A DNA stretch of 64,000 nt, taken from contig JAEUJN010000066.1 of assembly GCA_016794595.1 (NCBI GenBank), positions 62,001 through 126,000 of the forward strand, read 5' to 3'. Position 1 is the first letter of the stretch, and the number at the start of each line of letters is the position of its first letter. The position numbers were made by a program, and so were the translations under genes. The stretch comes from Kineosporiaceae bacterium (GTDB lineage: Bacteria; Actinomycetota; Actinomycetes; Actinomycetales; Kineosporiaceae). Shown in pieces: positions 38,104 to 46,959 of the stretch. The notes beneath the pieces are model-generated. The model had not been told where the DNA came from. It saw only the letters and a list, made by a program, of their open reading frames with translations, and made no database searches.

Positions 38104-38531
38104 TGCCCGCGGCCGAGGATCACATCGCCGGGGGGATCGGCTGGGACGGGTTGCGTCAGGCCGCACAGGCGGTGATGCGCAACGCCTACGCGCCCTACAG
38201 CCATTTCCCGGTCGGGGCGGCGGGCCTGGTCGCCGGGGCGGGCGAGGCCCGGATCGTGGTCGGGTGCAACGTCGAGAACGCCTCGTACGGCGTGGGTCTG
38301 TGCGCCGAGTGCGGTCTGGTCAGTGCACTGCACGGCAGCGGTGGTGGCAGGCTGATCGCGGTGAGCATCGTGGGGGGTGACGGCCGGCCCCTGCTGCCCT
38401 GTGGACGCTGCCGTCAGGTGTTGTACGAACACGGCGGTCCGGAGCTGCAGGTGGAGACCCCCCGCGGCATCCTGCCCTTGCGGGCGATCCTGCCGGATGC
38501 GTTCGGACCCGAGGACCTGAGGGAGTACTGA
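38103..38531 (+). CDS. cdd: Cytidine deaminase
   Basis: It deaminates cytidine and deoxycytidine to uridine and deoxyuridine. The 142-aa tetrameric-type enzyme has YAPYSHFPVGAA, GCNVENASYGVGLCAE (C67 zinc ligand, E69 proton shuttle) and PCGRCRQVL (C100, C103 zinc ligands). The GTG start shares a base with the permease stop, so the enzyme is made together with the importer. Confidence 0.96.
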   Translation: MPAAEDHIAGGIGWDGLRQAAQAVMRNAYAPYSHFPVGAAGLVAGAGEARIVVGCNVENASYGVGLCAECGLVSALHGSGGGRLIAVSIVGGDGRPLLPCGRCRQVLYEHGGPELQVETPRGILPLRAILPDAFGPEDLREY

Positions 38532-38534
38532 GCC

Positions 38535-39821
38535 GTGCAATCCTTCGCCGCGGTCGACGTGATCATTGCCAAGCGTGACGGCCGGGAGCTGTCCGACGCC
38601 CAGATCGACTGGGTGATCGATGCCTACACCCGGGGGATCGTCGCCGAGGAGCAGATGGCCGCGCTGGCCATGGCGGTGTTGCTCAACGGCATGACCCGCG
38701 GCGAGATCGCTCGCTGGACCGCGGCGATGATCGCCAGTGGCGAGCGGATGGACTTTGCCGGTCTGGGCAAGCCCACCACCGACAAGCACTCCACCGGTGG
38801 CGTCGGGGACAAGATCACCCTGCCGCTGGCGCCTCTGGTGGCCAGCTTCGGGGTCGCGGTGCCGCAGCTGTCCGGCCGGGGGCTTGGTCACACCGGGGGC
38901 ACGCTGGACAAGTTGGAGTCGATCCCCGGCTGGCGGGCCTCGGTGAGCACCGCCGAGATGCTCGACCAGTTGCGCGGCGCCGGTGCGGTCATCTGTGCGG
39001 CAGGCGCCGGCCTTGCACCGGCCGACCGCAAGCTCTACGCCCTGCGCGACGTGACCGGGACGGTGGAGTGCATCCCGCTGATCGCCAGCTCGATCATGAG
39101 CAAGAAGATCGCCGAGGGCACCGGTGCGCTGGTGCTGGACGTCAAGGTCGGCAGCGGCGCGTTCATGAAGACGGTCGAGACTGCCCGGGAGCTGGCCCGC
39201 ACCATGGTCGACCTGGGCACCGATGCCGGCGTGCGCACGGTCGCGCTGCTCACCGACATGTCGACGCCTCTGGGGCTGACCGCGGGCAACGCGCTCGAGG
39301 TGCGCGAGTCGCTCGAGGTCCTGGCCGGGGGAGGTCCGCCGGACGTCGTCGAGCTCACGCTGGCCCTGGCCCGCGAGATGCTCGCGGGGGCCGGCCTGGC
39401 GGACGTCGACCCGGTACCGGCCCTGGCCGACGGCCGGGCGATGGACTCCTGGCGCCGCATGATCGTCGCTCAGGGCGGTGACCCGGACGCCCCACTGCCC
39501 ACCTCGCGCGAGCAGCAGGTCGTCCCGGTGCCGGCCGACGGGGTGCTGGTCGGGCTGGACGCGCTGAAGGTCGGGGTCGCAGCCTGGCGGTTGGGGGCCG
39601 GTCGCGCTCGCAAGGAGGACACGGTCCAGGCCGCTGCGGGGATCGAACTGCACGCCAAGCCCGGCGCCGTCGTCCGGGCCGGCGAGCCGCTGATGACGCT
39701 GCACACGGATACCCCGGCTGCGTTCGAGGCGGCGCTGGCCGACCTGGACGGGGCGTGGGTCATCGCGCCGGAGGGGACGCGTCCGGCCGACCGTCCGTTG
39801 ATCATCGACCGCATCGCCTGA
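38535..39821 (+). CDS. deoA: Thymidine phosphorylase
   Basis: It phosphorolyses thymidine/deoxyuridine to base plus deoxyribose-1-phosphate. The 428-aa protein has the family signature DKHSTGGVGDKITLPLAPLVAS (phosphate/substrate loop), SGRGLGHTGGTLDKLESIPG, RKLYALRDVTGTVECIPLIASSIMSKK and the C-terminal barrel-sandwich domain. The GTG at 38535 is 3 nt after cdd. Its product is the substrate for the phosphopentomutase candidate at 60.5 kb and then for deoC. Confidence 0.96.
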   Translation: MQSFAAVDVIIAKRDGRELSDAQIDWVIDAYTRGIVAEEQMAALAMAVLLNGMTRGEIARWTAAMIASGERMDFAGLGKPTTDKHSTGGVGDKITLPLAPLVASFGVAVPQLSGRGLGHTGGTLDKLESIPGWRASVSTAEMLDQLRGAGAVICAAGAGLAPADRKLYALRDVTGTVECIPLIASSIMSKKIAEGTGALVLDVKVGSGAFMKTVETARELARTMVDLGTDAGVRTVALLTDMSTPLGLTAGNALEVRESLEVLAGGGPPDVVELTLALAREMLAGAGLADVDPVPALADGRAMDSWRRMIVAQGGDPDAPLPTSREQQVVPVPADGVLVGLDALKVGVAAWRLGAGRARKEDTVQAAAGIELHAKPGAVVRAGEPLMTLHTDTPAAFEAALADLDGAWVIAPEGTRPADRPLIIDRIA

Positions 39822-39825
39822 GCGG

Positions 39826-40212
39826 ATGGACGTGACGGAGCCCGATCGTCGGCGTCCGGGGTCGGTGTACCGGCACGGCACCGAACCGGACCCGCGCTTC
39901 TCGCTGGCCAACGAGCGGACGGCACTGGCCTGGGTGCGGACCGCGCTCGCCCTGGTGGCCGGCGGAGTGGGGCTGACCTCGGTGGCCCGGTTGGTGGGGC
40001 TGTCGCGCTGGGTCGACGCCGTGGCCGGAGTGATGTGCCTGCTCGGGGGTTGGCTGGCGATCTCGGCGGTGCTGGGCTGGCGACGCAAGGAGGTCGCGCT
40101 GCGGACCGGTCTGCCGCTGCCGGCGCCCGTGGCGTTGCCCTGGCTTGCAGGTGCTGTCGTGGTCGGGGCGCTGGCGCTGGCGTTCGTGGTTCTGACCGCT
40201 CGTGGGCGCTGA
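39826..40212 (+). CDS. DUF202 (YidH-like) membrane protein 1
   Basis: The 128-aa protein has the DUF202 signature DPRFSLANERTALAWVRTALALVAGGVGL and three membrane helices. It starts 4 nt after deoA and overlaps the next DUF202 gene by 11 bp, so it is in the same transcript. Function is unknown. Confidence 0.85.
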   Translation: MDVTEPDRRRPGSVYRHGTEPDPRFSLANERTALAWVRTALALVAGGVGLTSVARLVGLSRWVDAVAGVMCLLGGWLAISAVLGWRRKEVALRTGLPLPAPVALPWLAGAVVVGALALAFVVLTARGR

Positions 40213-40612
40213 TCCCCGTCGCCTGGGGCGCGACCCGGGTTTGCAGGCAGAGCGCACGGCGCTGGCCTGGCAGCGCACCGGGGTCGCGGCCGCGGTGGTC
40301 GGAGGACTCGGTGTCCTCGCGGCCGCCCATCGCGGATCGTGGGCGTTGCTCGCGGTCGCCGCCGTGCTCAGCGCCCTGGGAGCCGCGGCCGCCGGGTACG
40401 CGTCGACCCGGCCGCACCGCTCTCTCGATCTCGTCCGGGCGCCCACTCGGGCGCCCACGGCGGCGTCATTCCCGTCGGACGCCGCGTCGGACCTGGCTCC
40501 CGTCGCGCCGTCGGCTGCCGGGCTGCCCTCGCCCTGGTCGCGTCTGGTGGCCACGGCGGCCGTTGCCGTCCTGGTGGCCCTGATCGGCATCGTGCTGGCG
40601 CTGGCCAGCTGA
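40202..40612 (+). CDS. DUF202 membrane protein 2
   Basis: The 136-aa protein has the shorter second-type DUF202 signature PGLQAERTALAWQRTGVAAAVVG, three membrane helices, and an Ala/Pro/Ser-rich loop between helices 2 and 3. The GTG start overlaps the preceding paralogue. Pairs of DUF202 proteins commonly occur together. Confidence 0.85.
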   Translation: MGADPRRLGRDPGLQAERTALAWQRTGVAAAVVGGLGVLAAAHRGSWALLAVAAVLSALGAAAAGYASTRPHRSLDLVRAPTRAPTAASFPSDAASDLAPVAPSAAGLPSPWSRLVATAAVAVLVALIGIVLALAS

Positions 40613-40756
40613 CCTGGGGTGTTCGGTGCGGGGGGTCGCTGTGGTCGTCGAGGGTTCTCGGCGAGATCTCGGAGGGAAGGGGGTGTAATGACCGCCGGGC
40701 TCGGCCGTCGGGTTTGTGCCGGATCGCCCGGTCACCTGACTCTCGGGGAGAACGCC

Positions 40757-41659
40757 ATGAATGCTCGCCCAGCCCATCAGCCGGCACTTCGCCCTGCCCG
40801 TGCCTCCGCCCGTGCCTCCGCCCACTGGCCGACCCGCCATCGCACGGTGTGCGCCGTCCGGCGTCTGATCGTCGCCCTGGTGGCAACCCTCCTGCTCGGC
40901 GGGTTCGCCACCGAGACGGCACGTGCGGCGGGATGTGACGGTGACTGCGTGATTGCGGTCGACGTCACCCACGGCCCGACGGCGGCCACCTTGCAGATCA
41001 CCACGTCGGTGGACGCCACGGTGAAGGCCTGGCTCGGTGGCAGCGCCCCGGTGGACGTTGCCGGGTCCTTGGTGTTCCTGCCCTCGGCCCTGAAGACCAC
41101 CAGCTCGCCCTACCAGGGCACCCAGCACTGGCTCGGCTTCGGGCCACTCGACACCGGCACGCACTACTGGGTGACGCTGAAGGTCACCGACGACAACGAC
41201 CACTCGTACTGGACCTCGGTCGAGTTCACCACCTGGCGTCGCGAGCTCACCGTCACCTTCTACAAGATCCACGTGATCAACGATGCCGATGCGGGAATCA
41301 GCAAGGGCGAGATCGATTTCGACCTGCTGGCCAACAAGGAGCGGATCGTCTCGACCGGCCAGGACAAGATCGGCAGCGGGGACACCGTCTACACCAAGAA
41401 GTCGTTCACCTTCAGCAACGCACCGTACTTCCTGCTGGTGCAGGTGTACGGCCACGAGTTCGACGGCTGGTCTCGGTCCGGGGACTACGCCTCGGGTGAA
41501 CACACCATCAACCTCGGTGCGCCCAGGCACGACGCCCTGCCCAGCAGCTACGGCTCGGGCATGCCGGCCGGACACGACGGCTACTTCGTCGTCACCACCG
41601 ACCCGGCCTATCTCGAGTTCGACGTCTACGGGTATTACGACCTCACCTATCTGCCCTGA
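40757..41659 (+). CDS. Secreted hypothetical protein with a fibronectin-III-like domain
   Basis: I do not recognise the family. The 300-aa protein has a long basic N terminus, a hydrophobic core at ~42-56 and an ARAAGC cleavage region. Residues ~60-145 resemble an FnIII/Ig-like sandwich (ATLQITTSVDATVKAWLG ... HYWVTLKVTDDNDHSYWTSVEF). The C-terminal half (ELTVTFYKIHVINDADAG, GEIDFDLLANKERI, VQVYGHEFDGW, YLEFDVYGYYDLTYLP) is beta-rich with many aromatic and acidic residues. GGGGAG precedes the ATG; a TGTAAT near 40684 may be its -10. Confidence 0.75.
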   Translation: MNARPAHQPALRPARASARASAHWPTRHRTVCAVRRLIVALVATLLLGGFATETARAAGCDGDCVIAVDVTHGPTAATLQITTSVDATVKAWLGGSAPVDVAGSLVFLPSALKTTSSPYQGTQHWLGFGPLDTGTHYWVTLKVTDDNDHSYWTSVEFTTWRRELTVTFYKIHVINDADAGISKGEIDFDLLANKERIVSTGQDKIGSGDTVYTKKSFTFSNAPYFLLVQVYGHEFDGWSRSGDYASGEHTINLGAPRHDALPSSYGSGMPAGHDGYFVVTTDPAYLEFDVYGYYDLTYLP

Positions 41660-41682
41660 CGGCCGGGTCCGTCAGGGCAGAT
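41649..41682 (+). terminator. Stem-loop at the end of the secreted-protein gene
   Basis: A perfect 14-bp stem (41649-41662 with 41669-41682, ATCTGCCCTGACGG arm) with a 6-nt loop contains the stop codon. It lies between convergent genes, so it may serve both. There is no U-tract. Confidence 0.65.
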
Positions 41683-41732
41683 GTCGTGCGACGCCTGCCG
41701 GTGCGGTGGGGACCCCGTGTCGATCTCCCCGG

Positions 41733-42608
41733 TCAGAGCGGTAGATCAACACCGGTTGTCGCCTCGTTCGTGGCGACCGGCCGTGCCGGGTCGGCGCACC
41801 ACTGCGACCAGGACCCGGGATAGAGGGCGACCTCCTCGAACCCGGCGATGGTCAGCGCGGCCACCTGATGGGCGGCGGTGACGCCCGAACCGCAATAGGA
41901 GGCCACCTCGACGTCCGGGGCCACGCCCAGGGCGGCGAACTGAACACGCAGCGTCTCTGGGGCCAGGAACCGTCCGTCGGCGGTCATCGACGTTCCGGTG
42001 GGGCAGTTGACGGCGCCGGGAATGTGGCCGGCCACCGGGTCGATCGGCTCGGTCTCGCCGCGGAAGCGCTCGGGGGCGCGGGCGTCCAGCAGGACGGCGT
42101 CCGAGTCGGCTCCGAGCCGGGCGGCCCCGTCGGCGTCCACCACCGGCATCTGCCCGGGGTGCAGGACGATGTCGCCGGGTACGGGCGCGACCTCGCCCGA
42201 CTCGAGCGCGCCGCCGGAGGCCAGCCAGCCGGCCAGGCCGCCGTCCAGGATCGACACCCGGTACAGCCCGGCCCAGCGCAGCAGCCACCAGGCGCGGGCC
42301 GCCGCCATGGACGAGGCGTCGTCGTAGATCACGATCTGGCTGGCCCGGGTGATGCCCCAGCGGCGCGCCGCGTCCTGGAGGTCCGAGGCCTCGGGCAACG
42401 GATGCCGTCCGCCCTCCGCCGAGGGCGGTGCCGCCAGTTCGCGGTCGAGGTCGACGAACACCGCGCCCGGCAGATGGCCGGCCAGGTAGTGCCGGTGACC
42501 GTCCGGGTCACCCAGTCGCCAGCGGACGTCGAGCAGCACCAGCGGGTGCTCGGGATCGGGGGCGGTGAGCAGGTCGGCCAACTCGGCGACGTCCATGGTC
42601 ACGGTCAC
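41733..42608 (-). CDS. Thiosulfate/3-mercaptopyruvate sulfurtransferase (two rhodanese domains)
   Basis: The 291-aa protein has an inactive N-terminal rhodanese domain (LVLLDVRWRLGD, GHLPGAVFVDLDREL) and an active C-terminal one with C239 in SYCGSGVTAAH. CGSGVT resembles the mercaptopyruvate-type loop. It transfers sulfane sulfur to cyanide or thiols. The GTG at 42608 is chosen because TAGGTT lies 8 nt upstream and no ribosome-binding site is seen; ATG 42596 is an alternative. It is divergent from add. Confidence 0.9.
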   Translation of the reverse strand: MTVTMDVAELADLLTAPDPEHPLVLLDVRWRLGDPDGHRHYLAGHLPGAVFVDLDRELAAPPSAEGGRHPLPEASDLQDAARRWGITRASQIVIYDDASSMAAARAWWLLRWAGLYRVSILDGGLAGWLASGGALESGEVAPVPGDIVLHPGQMPVVDADGAARLGADSDAVLLDARAPERFRGETEPIDPVAGHIPGAVNCPTGTSMTADGRFLAPETLRVQFAALGVAPDVEVASYCGSGVTAAHQVAALTIAGFEEVALYPGSWSQWCADPARPVATNEATTGVDLPL

Positions 42609-42616
42609 GGCCGATG

Positions 42617-42622
42617 AACCTA
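42617..42622 (-). promoter_or_regulatory. -10 hexamer TAGGTT, leaderless start of the sulfurtransferase gene
   Basis: On the minus strand TAGGTT ends 8 nt before the GTG at 42608. Confidence 0.45.
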
Positions 42623-42704
42623 CCAAGCCCCCGTGGACGGGTTCTGACTCAGAGGAGGCGGCACGCCGAATGCGTGCCGACGGGAGGTCCGCGACGGGCG
42701 TGGC

Positions 42705-42710
42705 TAGAGT
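42705..42710 (+). promoter_or_regulatory. -10 hexamer TAGAGT, leaderless start of add
   Basis: TAGAGT ends 6 nt before the ATG at 42717; no ribosome-binding site lies between. Confidence 0.5.
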
Positions 42711-42716
42711 CGCGCA

Positions 42717-43814
42717 ATGACCACACCCGAGGTGATCGCCTCCGCTCCCAAGGTCCTGCTCCATGATCACCTCGATGGCGGGCTGCGCGCCCGGACGGTG
42801 CTCGAGATCGCCGACGGGATCGGTCACACTCTGCCCGCCACCGACGCGGACTCACTCGACGCCTGGTTCCGCGCGGCGGCCGACTCCGGATCGCTGGTGA
42901 GCTACCTGGAGACGTTCGCGCACACGGTCGCAGTGATGCAGACCCACGATCACCTGGTGCGGGTCGCGCGCGAGTGTGCCCTCGACCTGGCGCAGGACGG
43001 GGTGATCTACGCCGAGGTGCGCTACGCACCCGAGCAGCACCTCGAGCAGGGGCTCACCCTGGACGCCGTGGTGGCTGCCGTCCAGGAGGGATTCGCCCAG
43101 GGCAGCGCCGAGGCGGCCGCCCTCGGCATCCCGATCCGGGTCGGAACGCTGCTGACCGCGATGCGTCATGCCGCTCGGGCGGTCGAGATCGCCGAGCTGG
43201 CCGTGCGGCACCGCGACGAGGGCGTGGTCGGCTTCGACATCGCCGGCGCCGAGGCCGGGTTCCCACCCTCACGGCACCTGGATGCCTTCGAGTACCTGCA
43301 CCGGGAGAACTTCCACGTCACCATTCACGCCGGGGAGGCGTTCGGCCTGCCCAGCATCTGGGAGGCGGTGCAGGTGTGCGGCACGGACCGGCTCGGCCAC
43401 GGGGTGCGGATCGTGGACGACGTCACCCGGCACCCCGGGCTGGACCGGCGCGGCCGCCCGAACGCCACCCTGGGCCGGCTCGCGGCCTGGGTGCGTGACC
43501 AGCGGATCCCGCTGGAGATGTGTCCGTCGAGCAACGTGCAGACCGGGGCCGCCAAGAACATCGCCGAGCACCCGATCACGCTGCTGAAGAACCTGCGCTT
43601 CCGGGTGACGGTGAACACCGACAACCGGTTGATGTCGGGCACCTCGATGAGCCGGGAGATGACCCTGCTGGTCGAGCAGGCGGGGTGGACCCTGCCCGAC
43701 CTGCGCTGGGTGACGATCAACGCGCTCAAGAGCGCCTTCATCCCCTTCGACGAGCGGCTGGCCCTGATCGAGGAAGTGGTCAAGCCCCGCTACGCGGCCC
43801 TCGGCGCCCCCTAG
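42717..43814 (+). CDS. add: Adenosine deaminase
   Basis: It deaminates adenosine and deoxyadenosine to (deoxy)inosine. The 365-aa protein has [15 protein letters not shown] (metal His-x-His), [40 protein letters not shown] and [15 protein letters not shown] (metal Asp). It starts at a leaderless ATG and so has its own promoter, although it belongs functionally with cdd/deoA. The ~170 nt that follow hold only a short CGGGCC/GGCCCG hairpin near 43870 and the yjjI promoter. Confidence 0.95.
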   Translation: MTTPEVIASAPKVLLHDHLDGGLRARTVLEIADGIGHTLPATDADSLDAWFRAAADSGSLVSYLETFAHTVAVMQTHDHLVRVARECALDLAQDGVIYAEVRYAPEQHLEQGLTLDAVVAAVQEGFAQGSAEAAALGIPIRVGTLLTAMRHAARAVEIAELAVRHRDEGVVGFDIAGAEAGFPPSRHLDAFEYLHRENFHVTIHAGEAFGLPSIWEAVQVCGTDRLGHGVRIVDDVTRHPGLDRRGRPNATLGRLAAWVRDQRIPLEMCPSSNVQTGAAKNIAEHPITLLKNLRFRVTVNTDNRLMSGTSMSREMTLLVEQAGWTLPDLRWVTINALKSAFIPFDERLALIEEVVKPRYAALGAP

Positions 43815-43970
43815 GGTTGCTGCCCGCGGTGAGGTGAGAATGGTCCTCCGAGAACCGTCTGGCGTGCTGCCCGGGCCGTTCGGCCCGACGCCATGTCCAC
43901 ATGACGTGACGAATGACAACGTGTGACTCCCGCGACCCGAGAGTCCCGTCCGCCCGGGCGATGCCAGATC

Positions 43971-43976
43971 TAGCCT
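43971..43976 (+). promoter_or_regulatory. -10 hexamer TAGCCT, leaderless start of the glycyl-radical enzyme gene
   Basis: TAGCCT ends 6 nt before the GTG at 43983, deciding between this GTG and the ATG two codons later. Confidence 0.5.
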
Positions 43977-43982
43977 GACAGC

Positions 43983-45548
43983 GTGACCATGTCCGAGTTC
44001 GAGCTGAGCGTCAGGGCGTGCCTGGCCGACCCGGGCCTGACCTATCGGCAGCGGGTGCAGGCGTTGGCCCTGTTGGCGGAGAACGCGCTGCCCCCGCCGG
44101 TGGTGAGTGAGGACTGCACCCGGGCACAGGCCAAGGCCGTCGTCCATGACATGGGGGAGGGCAACGCGCCCTACCGCCCGCGGTACGTGCTGCCCGACTA
44201 CGCCACGGCACTGGCCCGGGGGAGCGCTCACCTCGAACTCGAGGCGCCGACCACCCTGGACGACGCATTGACCTTCCTGCTGGCCATGTACGCCGGCGTA
44301 CCCTCGATCACCGGGTACCCGGTCTACCTGGGGGATCTCGACCGGCTGCTCGAACCGTTCGTCGGCCCCGAGTCCGGGGTGGGCGATGCCGAGCTGGACG
44401 CCGCGCTGACCCGATTCTGGCGCGTGATCGACCGAACCATGCCGGACGCATTCGTGCACGCCAACCTCGGCCCGGACGACGGTCGCGTCGTCCGCTCGAT
44501 CCTGCGGGTGGACGCCGCGCAGCGCCAGATCGTGCCCAACCTGACGCTGCGGGTCGACCCCGAGCGCACGCCGGAGGACCTGCTGCGCGCCGCGGTGCAG
44601 ACGACCTGCGCGGACGGCAAACCGCACTACGTCAACGACCCGATGATGCGGGCCGACCTCGGCCAGGCCTACGGCGTGGTGAGTTGTTACAACAGCCTGC
44701 CCTACGGGGGCGGAGCGCACACTCTGGTACGGCTGGACCTGTCGGCGAGCCTCCGGTTCGCCGAGGTGCCCGCCGAGGACTGGCTCGAGCGTTCGCTGCC
44801 GCGGCACGTGGAGCTGACGGCCGAGCTGATGGCCGCCCGGATCCGGCACCTGGTCGAGCAGACCGGGTTCTACCGGCACGACTGGCTCGCCCGGGAGGGG
44901 CTGATCTCCCTCGATCGGTTCACCGCCATGTTCGGCTTCTTCGGTCTCGCCGAGGCGGTCGAGCTGGCCGGTGTCGGCGGGGGTGGGGCTGGCTACGGCA
45001 GGGACGAGCGGGCCACGGCGTTCGGGCACCGGATCGTGGCCCGGCTGGCCGAGTTGGTCGCGGCGACGCCGTTGCCGTACTGCGAGGCCACGGGTGGGCA
45101 CGCGCTGCTGCACGCCCAGTCCGGGATCGACTCCGACATCGGCGTGACCGCTGGGGCCAGGATCCCGGTGGGATGCGAACCTCCTCTCTACCAACACATT
45201 CGGGCGGTGGCCCCCAACCACCGGCACGTGCCGGCCGGGATCAGCGACGTGTTCCGTTTCGAGCCGACGGTGGGGGCCAACCCCGATGCCGTGGTCGCCG
45301 TCCTGCGCGGTGCGTTCGCCGAGGGGATGCGAGACATGACCTTCGACGTTGTCGGCAACGGCTTCGTGCGGATCACCGGGTTCCTGGTGCGCGAACAGGA
45401 CGTCGCCGGCATCGCCGCCGACGGCCGGGCCCGTCATGCCAGTTCGTTCCTGGGCGCGGGCAGCATGGTCAACCAGCGGCTGTCCGAGCGCGTGGTCAAG
45501 GCGGCGCCCGGGGGGACCGACCAGGCCCTGGCCGGTCCGGCGGGGTGA
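43983..45548 (+). CDS. yjjI: YjjI-family glycine radical enzyme
   Basis: The 521-aa protein is close to E. coli YjjI length and unlike pyruvate formate-lyase (~760 aa). The radical site is near the C terminus in FVRITGFLV (G466), and the candidate thiyl Cys is C235 in VVSCYNSLPYGGGAHTLVRL. A conserved block FVHANLGPDDG and a late ISDVFRFEPTVG segment fit the same family. The reaction is not known. The activase gene follows 21 nt downstream. add lies upstream and deoC/ALDH genes downstream, and in E. coli yjjI is next to the deo operon. Being oxygen-sensitive, it should act only without oxygen. Confidence 0.85.
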   Translation: MTMSEFELSVRACLADPGLTYRQRVQALALLAENALPPPVVSEDCTRAQAKAVVHDMGEGNAPYRPRYVLPDYATALARGSAHLELEAPTTLDDALTFLLAMYAGVPSITGYPVYLGDLDRLLEPFVGPESGVGDAELDAALTRFWRVIDRTMPDAFVHANLGPDDGRVVRSILRVDAAQRQIVPNLTLRVDPERTPEDLLRAAVQTTCADGKPHYVNDPMMRADLGQAYGVVSCYNSLPYGGGAHTLVRLDLSASLRFAEVPAEDWLERSLPRHVELTAELMAARIRHLVEQTGFYRHDWLAREGLISLDRFTAMFGFFGLAEAVELAGVGGGGAGYGRDERATAFGHRIVARLAELVAATPLPYCEATGGHALLHAQSGIDSDIGVTAGARIPVGCEPPLYQHIRAVAPNHRHVPAGISDVFRFEPTVGANPDAVVAVLRGAFAEGMRDMTFDVVGNGFVRITGFLVREQDVAGIAADGRARHASSFLGAGSMVNQRLSERVVKAAPGGTDQALAGPAG

Positions 45549-45569
45549 GGTTCGGGGGGTGAGCTGACG

Positions 45570-46307
45570 ATGCGCGAGTCCACGGTGCAGGTGAAGGGCC
45601 TGGTGGCCGGAACGGTGCCGTTCTCGGCGGTCGATGGCACCGGCAGCCGGTACGTGATCTTCCTGCAGGGATGCGGCTTCGACTGTCTCACCTGCCACAA
45701 TCCGGGGACCATCCCCTCGCAGCCCCGAGGGATGAGGCAGGTCAGCGTCGGTTCCGTGCTGGACCGGGTGATCGAGTCGGCGCCCTTCCTGACCGGCGTC
45801 ACCATCACCGGGGGCGAGCCGACGATGCAGCCCGAGTTCCTCGAGGCGCTGCTGGTGGCTCTGGCCGAACACCCTGCGACGGCCCACCTGACCCGCCTGC
45901 TCGACAGCAATGGTGATGCGCCGGCCGAGCTGTGGGACCAGTTGATCCCGCTGATCGACGGGGTGATGCTCGACGTCAAGGTGCTCGACCCGGAACGGCA
46001 CTTCGTGCTGACCGGCCGGGGCAACCGCCGGGTTCTGGCCTCTGCGTCGCGGCTCGCGGCCAAGGGCGTGCTACACGAGGTGCGGCTCATGCTGGTGCCC
46101 GGGATCAACGATGCGGACGGCGAACTGACCCGGACCGCCCACTGGCTGCTCTCGCTGGACCCGCAGGTTCGAGTACGGGTCAATGCCTATCGCCGGCACG
46201 GGACGCGAGCCTGTGCCCGCCACCTGCTCGAGGTGACCGATGCCGACCGAGTGCGCTACCGCGAGGTGCTGACCGCGGCCGGGTTGCGCAACCTCACGAT
46301 CGGCTGA
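45570..46307 (+). CDS. yjjW: YjjW-type glycyl-radical enzyme activase (radical SAM)
   Basis: The 245-aa protein installs the glycyl radical on its partner using SAM and a [4Fe-4S] cluster. FSAVDGTGSRYVIFLQGC and the cluster motif C35-x3-C39-x2-C42 (followed by HNPGT) are present, as is GVTITGGEPTMQ (SAM-binding GGE) and LDVKVLDPERH. The extra ferredoxin-like cluster insert of some activases is absent. It follows yjjI in an operon and overlaps the convergent kinase-like gene by 14 bp. Confidence 0.9.
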   Translation: MRESTVQVKGLVAGTVPFSAVDGTGSRYVIFLQGCGFDCLTCHNPGTIPSQPRGMRQVSVGSVLDRVIESAPFLTGVTITGGEPTMQPEFLEALLVALAEHPATAHLTRLLDSNGDAPAELWDQLIPLIDGVMLDVKVLDPERHFVLTGRGNRRVLASASRLAAKGVLHEVRLMLVPGINDADGELTRTAHWLLSLDPQVRVRVNAYRRHGTRACARHLLEVTDADRVRYREVLTAAGLRNLTIG

Positions 46308-46890
46308 GGAGCAACCGGCGAAGCACCTGCTCGGCCTCGCCCGGGGTCACGGGCCGGCAGCCGCGGGCGATCCAGCGTTCGAGCAGCGCCGACTCACCTC
46401 GCGCGAGGGCCAGCCCGCGACGGATCAGGGTGAGCGGCGGCTTGCGGGCCTGGCTCAGATCGCGCACCAGGCGCCGGACGAAGGTGACCGCCGGGTGCAG
46501 GTTCAGGCAGAGCGCGTCGGCCAGCAGCCCGCGAGCACGGACGGCCGGCACCAGTTCCGCGGCGAAGATGCCCTCGGCGACGAACAGCGGGGCGCCGTCC
46601 AGGTCGAGCATCGCGGTGCCGCGCCGGCGTGAGCTCGGGATGTCGTAGATCGGCACCTCGCCGGCCCCGGTGCGGCAGAGCACCTCGATCGTGGCCACCG
46701 CGTGCTCGTGGTGCCAGCTGGCCGGGTGGTCCCAGTCGACGATGCCGAAGCGCTGCGGCATCGCCGGCTCGGCGGCGTCGTCGTGGTCGCGATAGAAGTC
46801 GTCCAGGGTGAGCACCGGGATGCCGAGCCGCCGGCACAAGGAGGTCTTGCCGGAGCCGCTCGCCCCGGCCAGCAGGACGACGCGGGCCAC
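46294..46890 (-). CDS. Uridine kinase-like P-loop protein
   Basis: The 198-aa protein has Walker A GASGSGKT (residues 9-16), LTLDDFYRDHDD (the DDFY substrate motif of uridine kinases), FGIVDWDHPASW, and LFVAEGIFAAEL. It is predicted to phosphorylate uridine/cytidine or a related nucleoside. The GTG is preceded by CAGACT at 8 nt, so it probably has its own leaderless promoter. Its place among nucleoside genes fits salvage. Confidence 0.82.
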   Translation of the reverse strand: MARVVLLAGASGSGKTSLCRRLGIPVLTLDDFYRDHDDAAEPAMPQRFGIVDWDHPASWHHEHAVATIEVLCRTGAGEVPIYDIPSSRRRGTAMLDLDGAPLFVAEGIFAAELVPAVRARGLLADALCLNLHPAVTFVRRLVRDLSQARKPPLTLIRRGLALARGESALLERWIARGCRPVTPGEAEQVLRRLLLSRS

Positions 46891-46898
46891 GAGATCCC

Positions 46899-46904
46899 AG
46901 TCTG
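46899..46904 (-). promoter_or_regulatory. -10 hexamer CAGACT, leaderless start of the uridine-kinase-like gene
   Basis: On the minus strand CAGACT ends 8 nt before the GTG at 46890. Confidence 0.4.
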
Positions 46905-46959
46905 CCCGATCGGTCGGGCCGGGATCAGCGCTTCCCGCAACCTTCGGGCGTTGCCGAGA

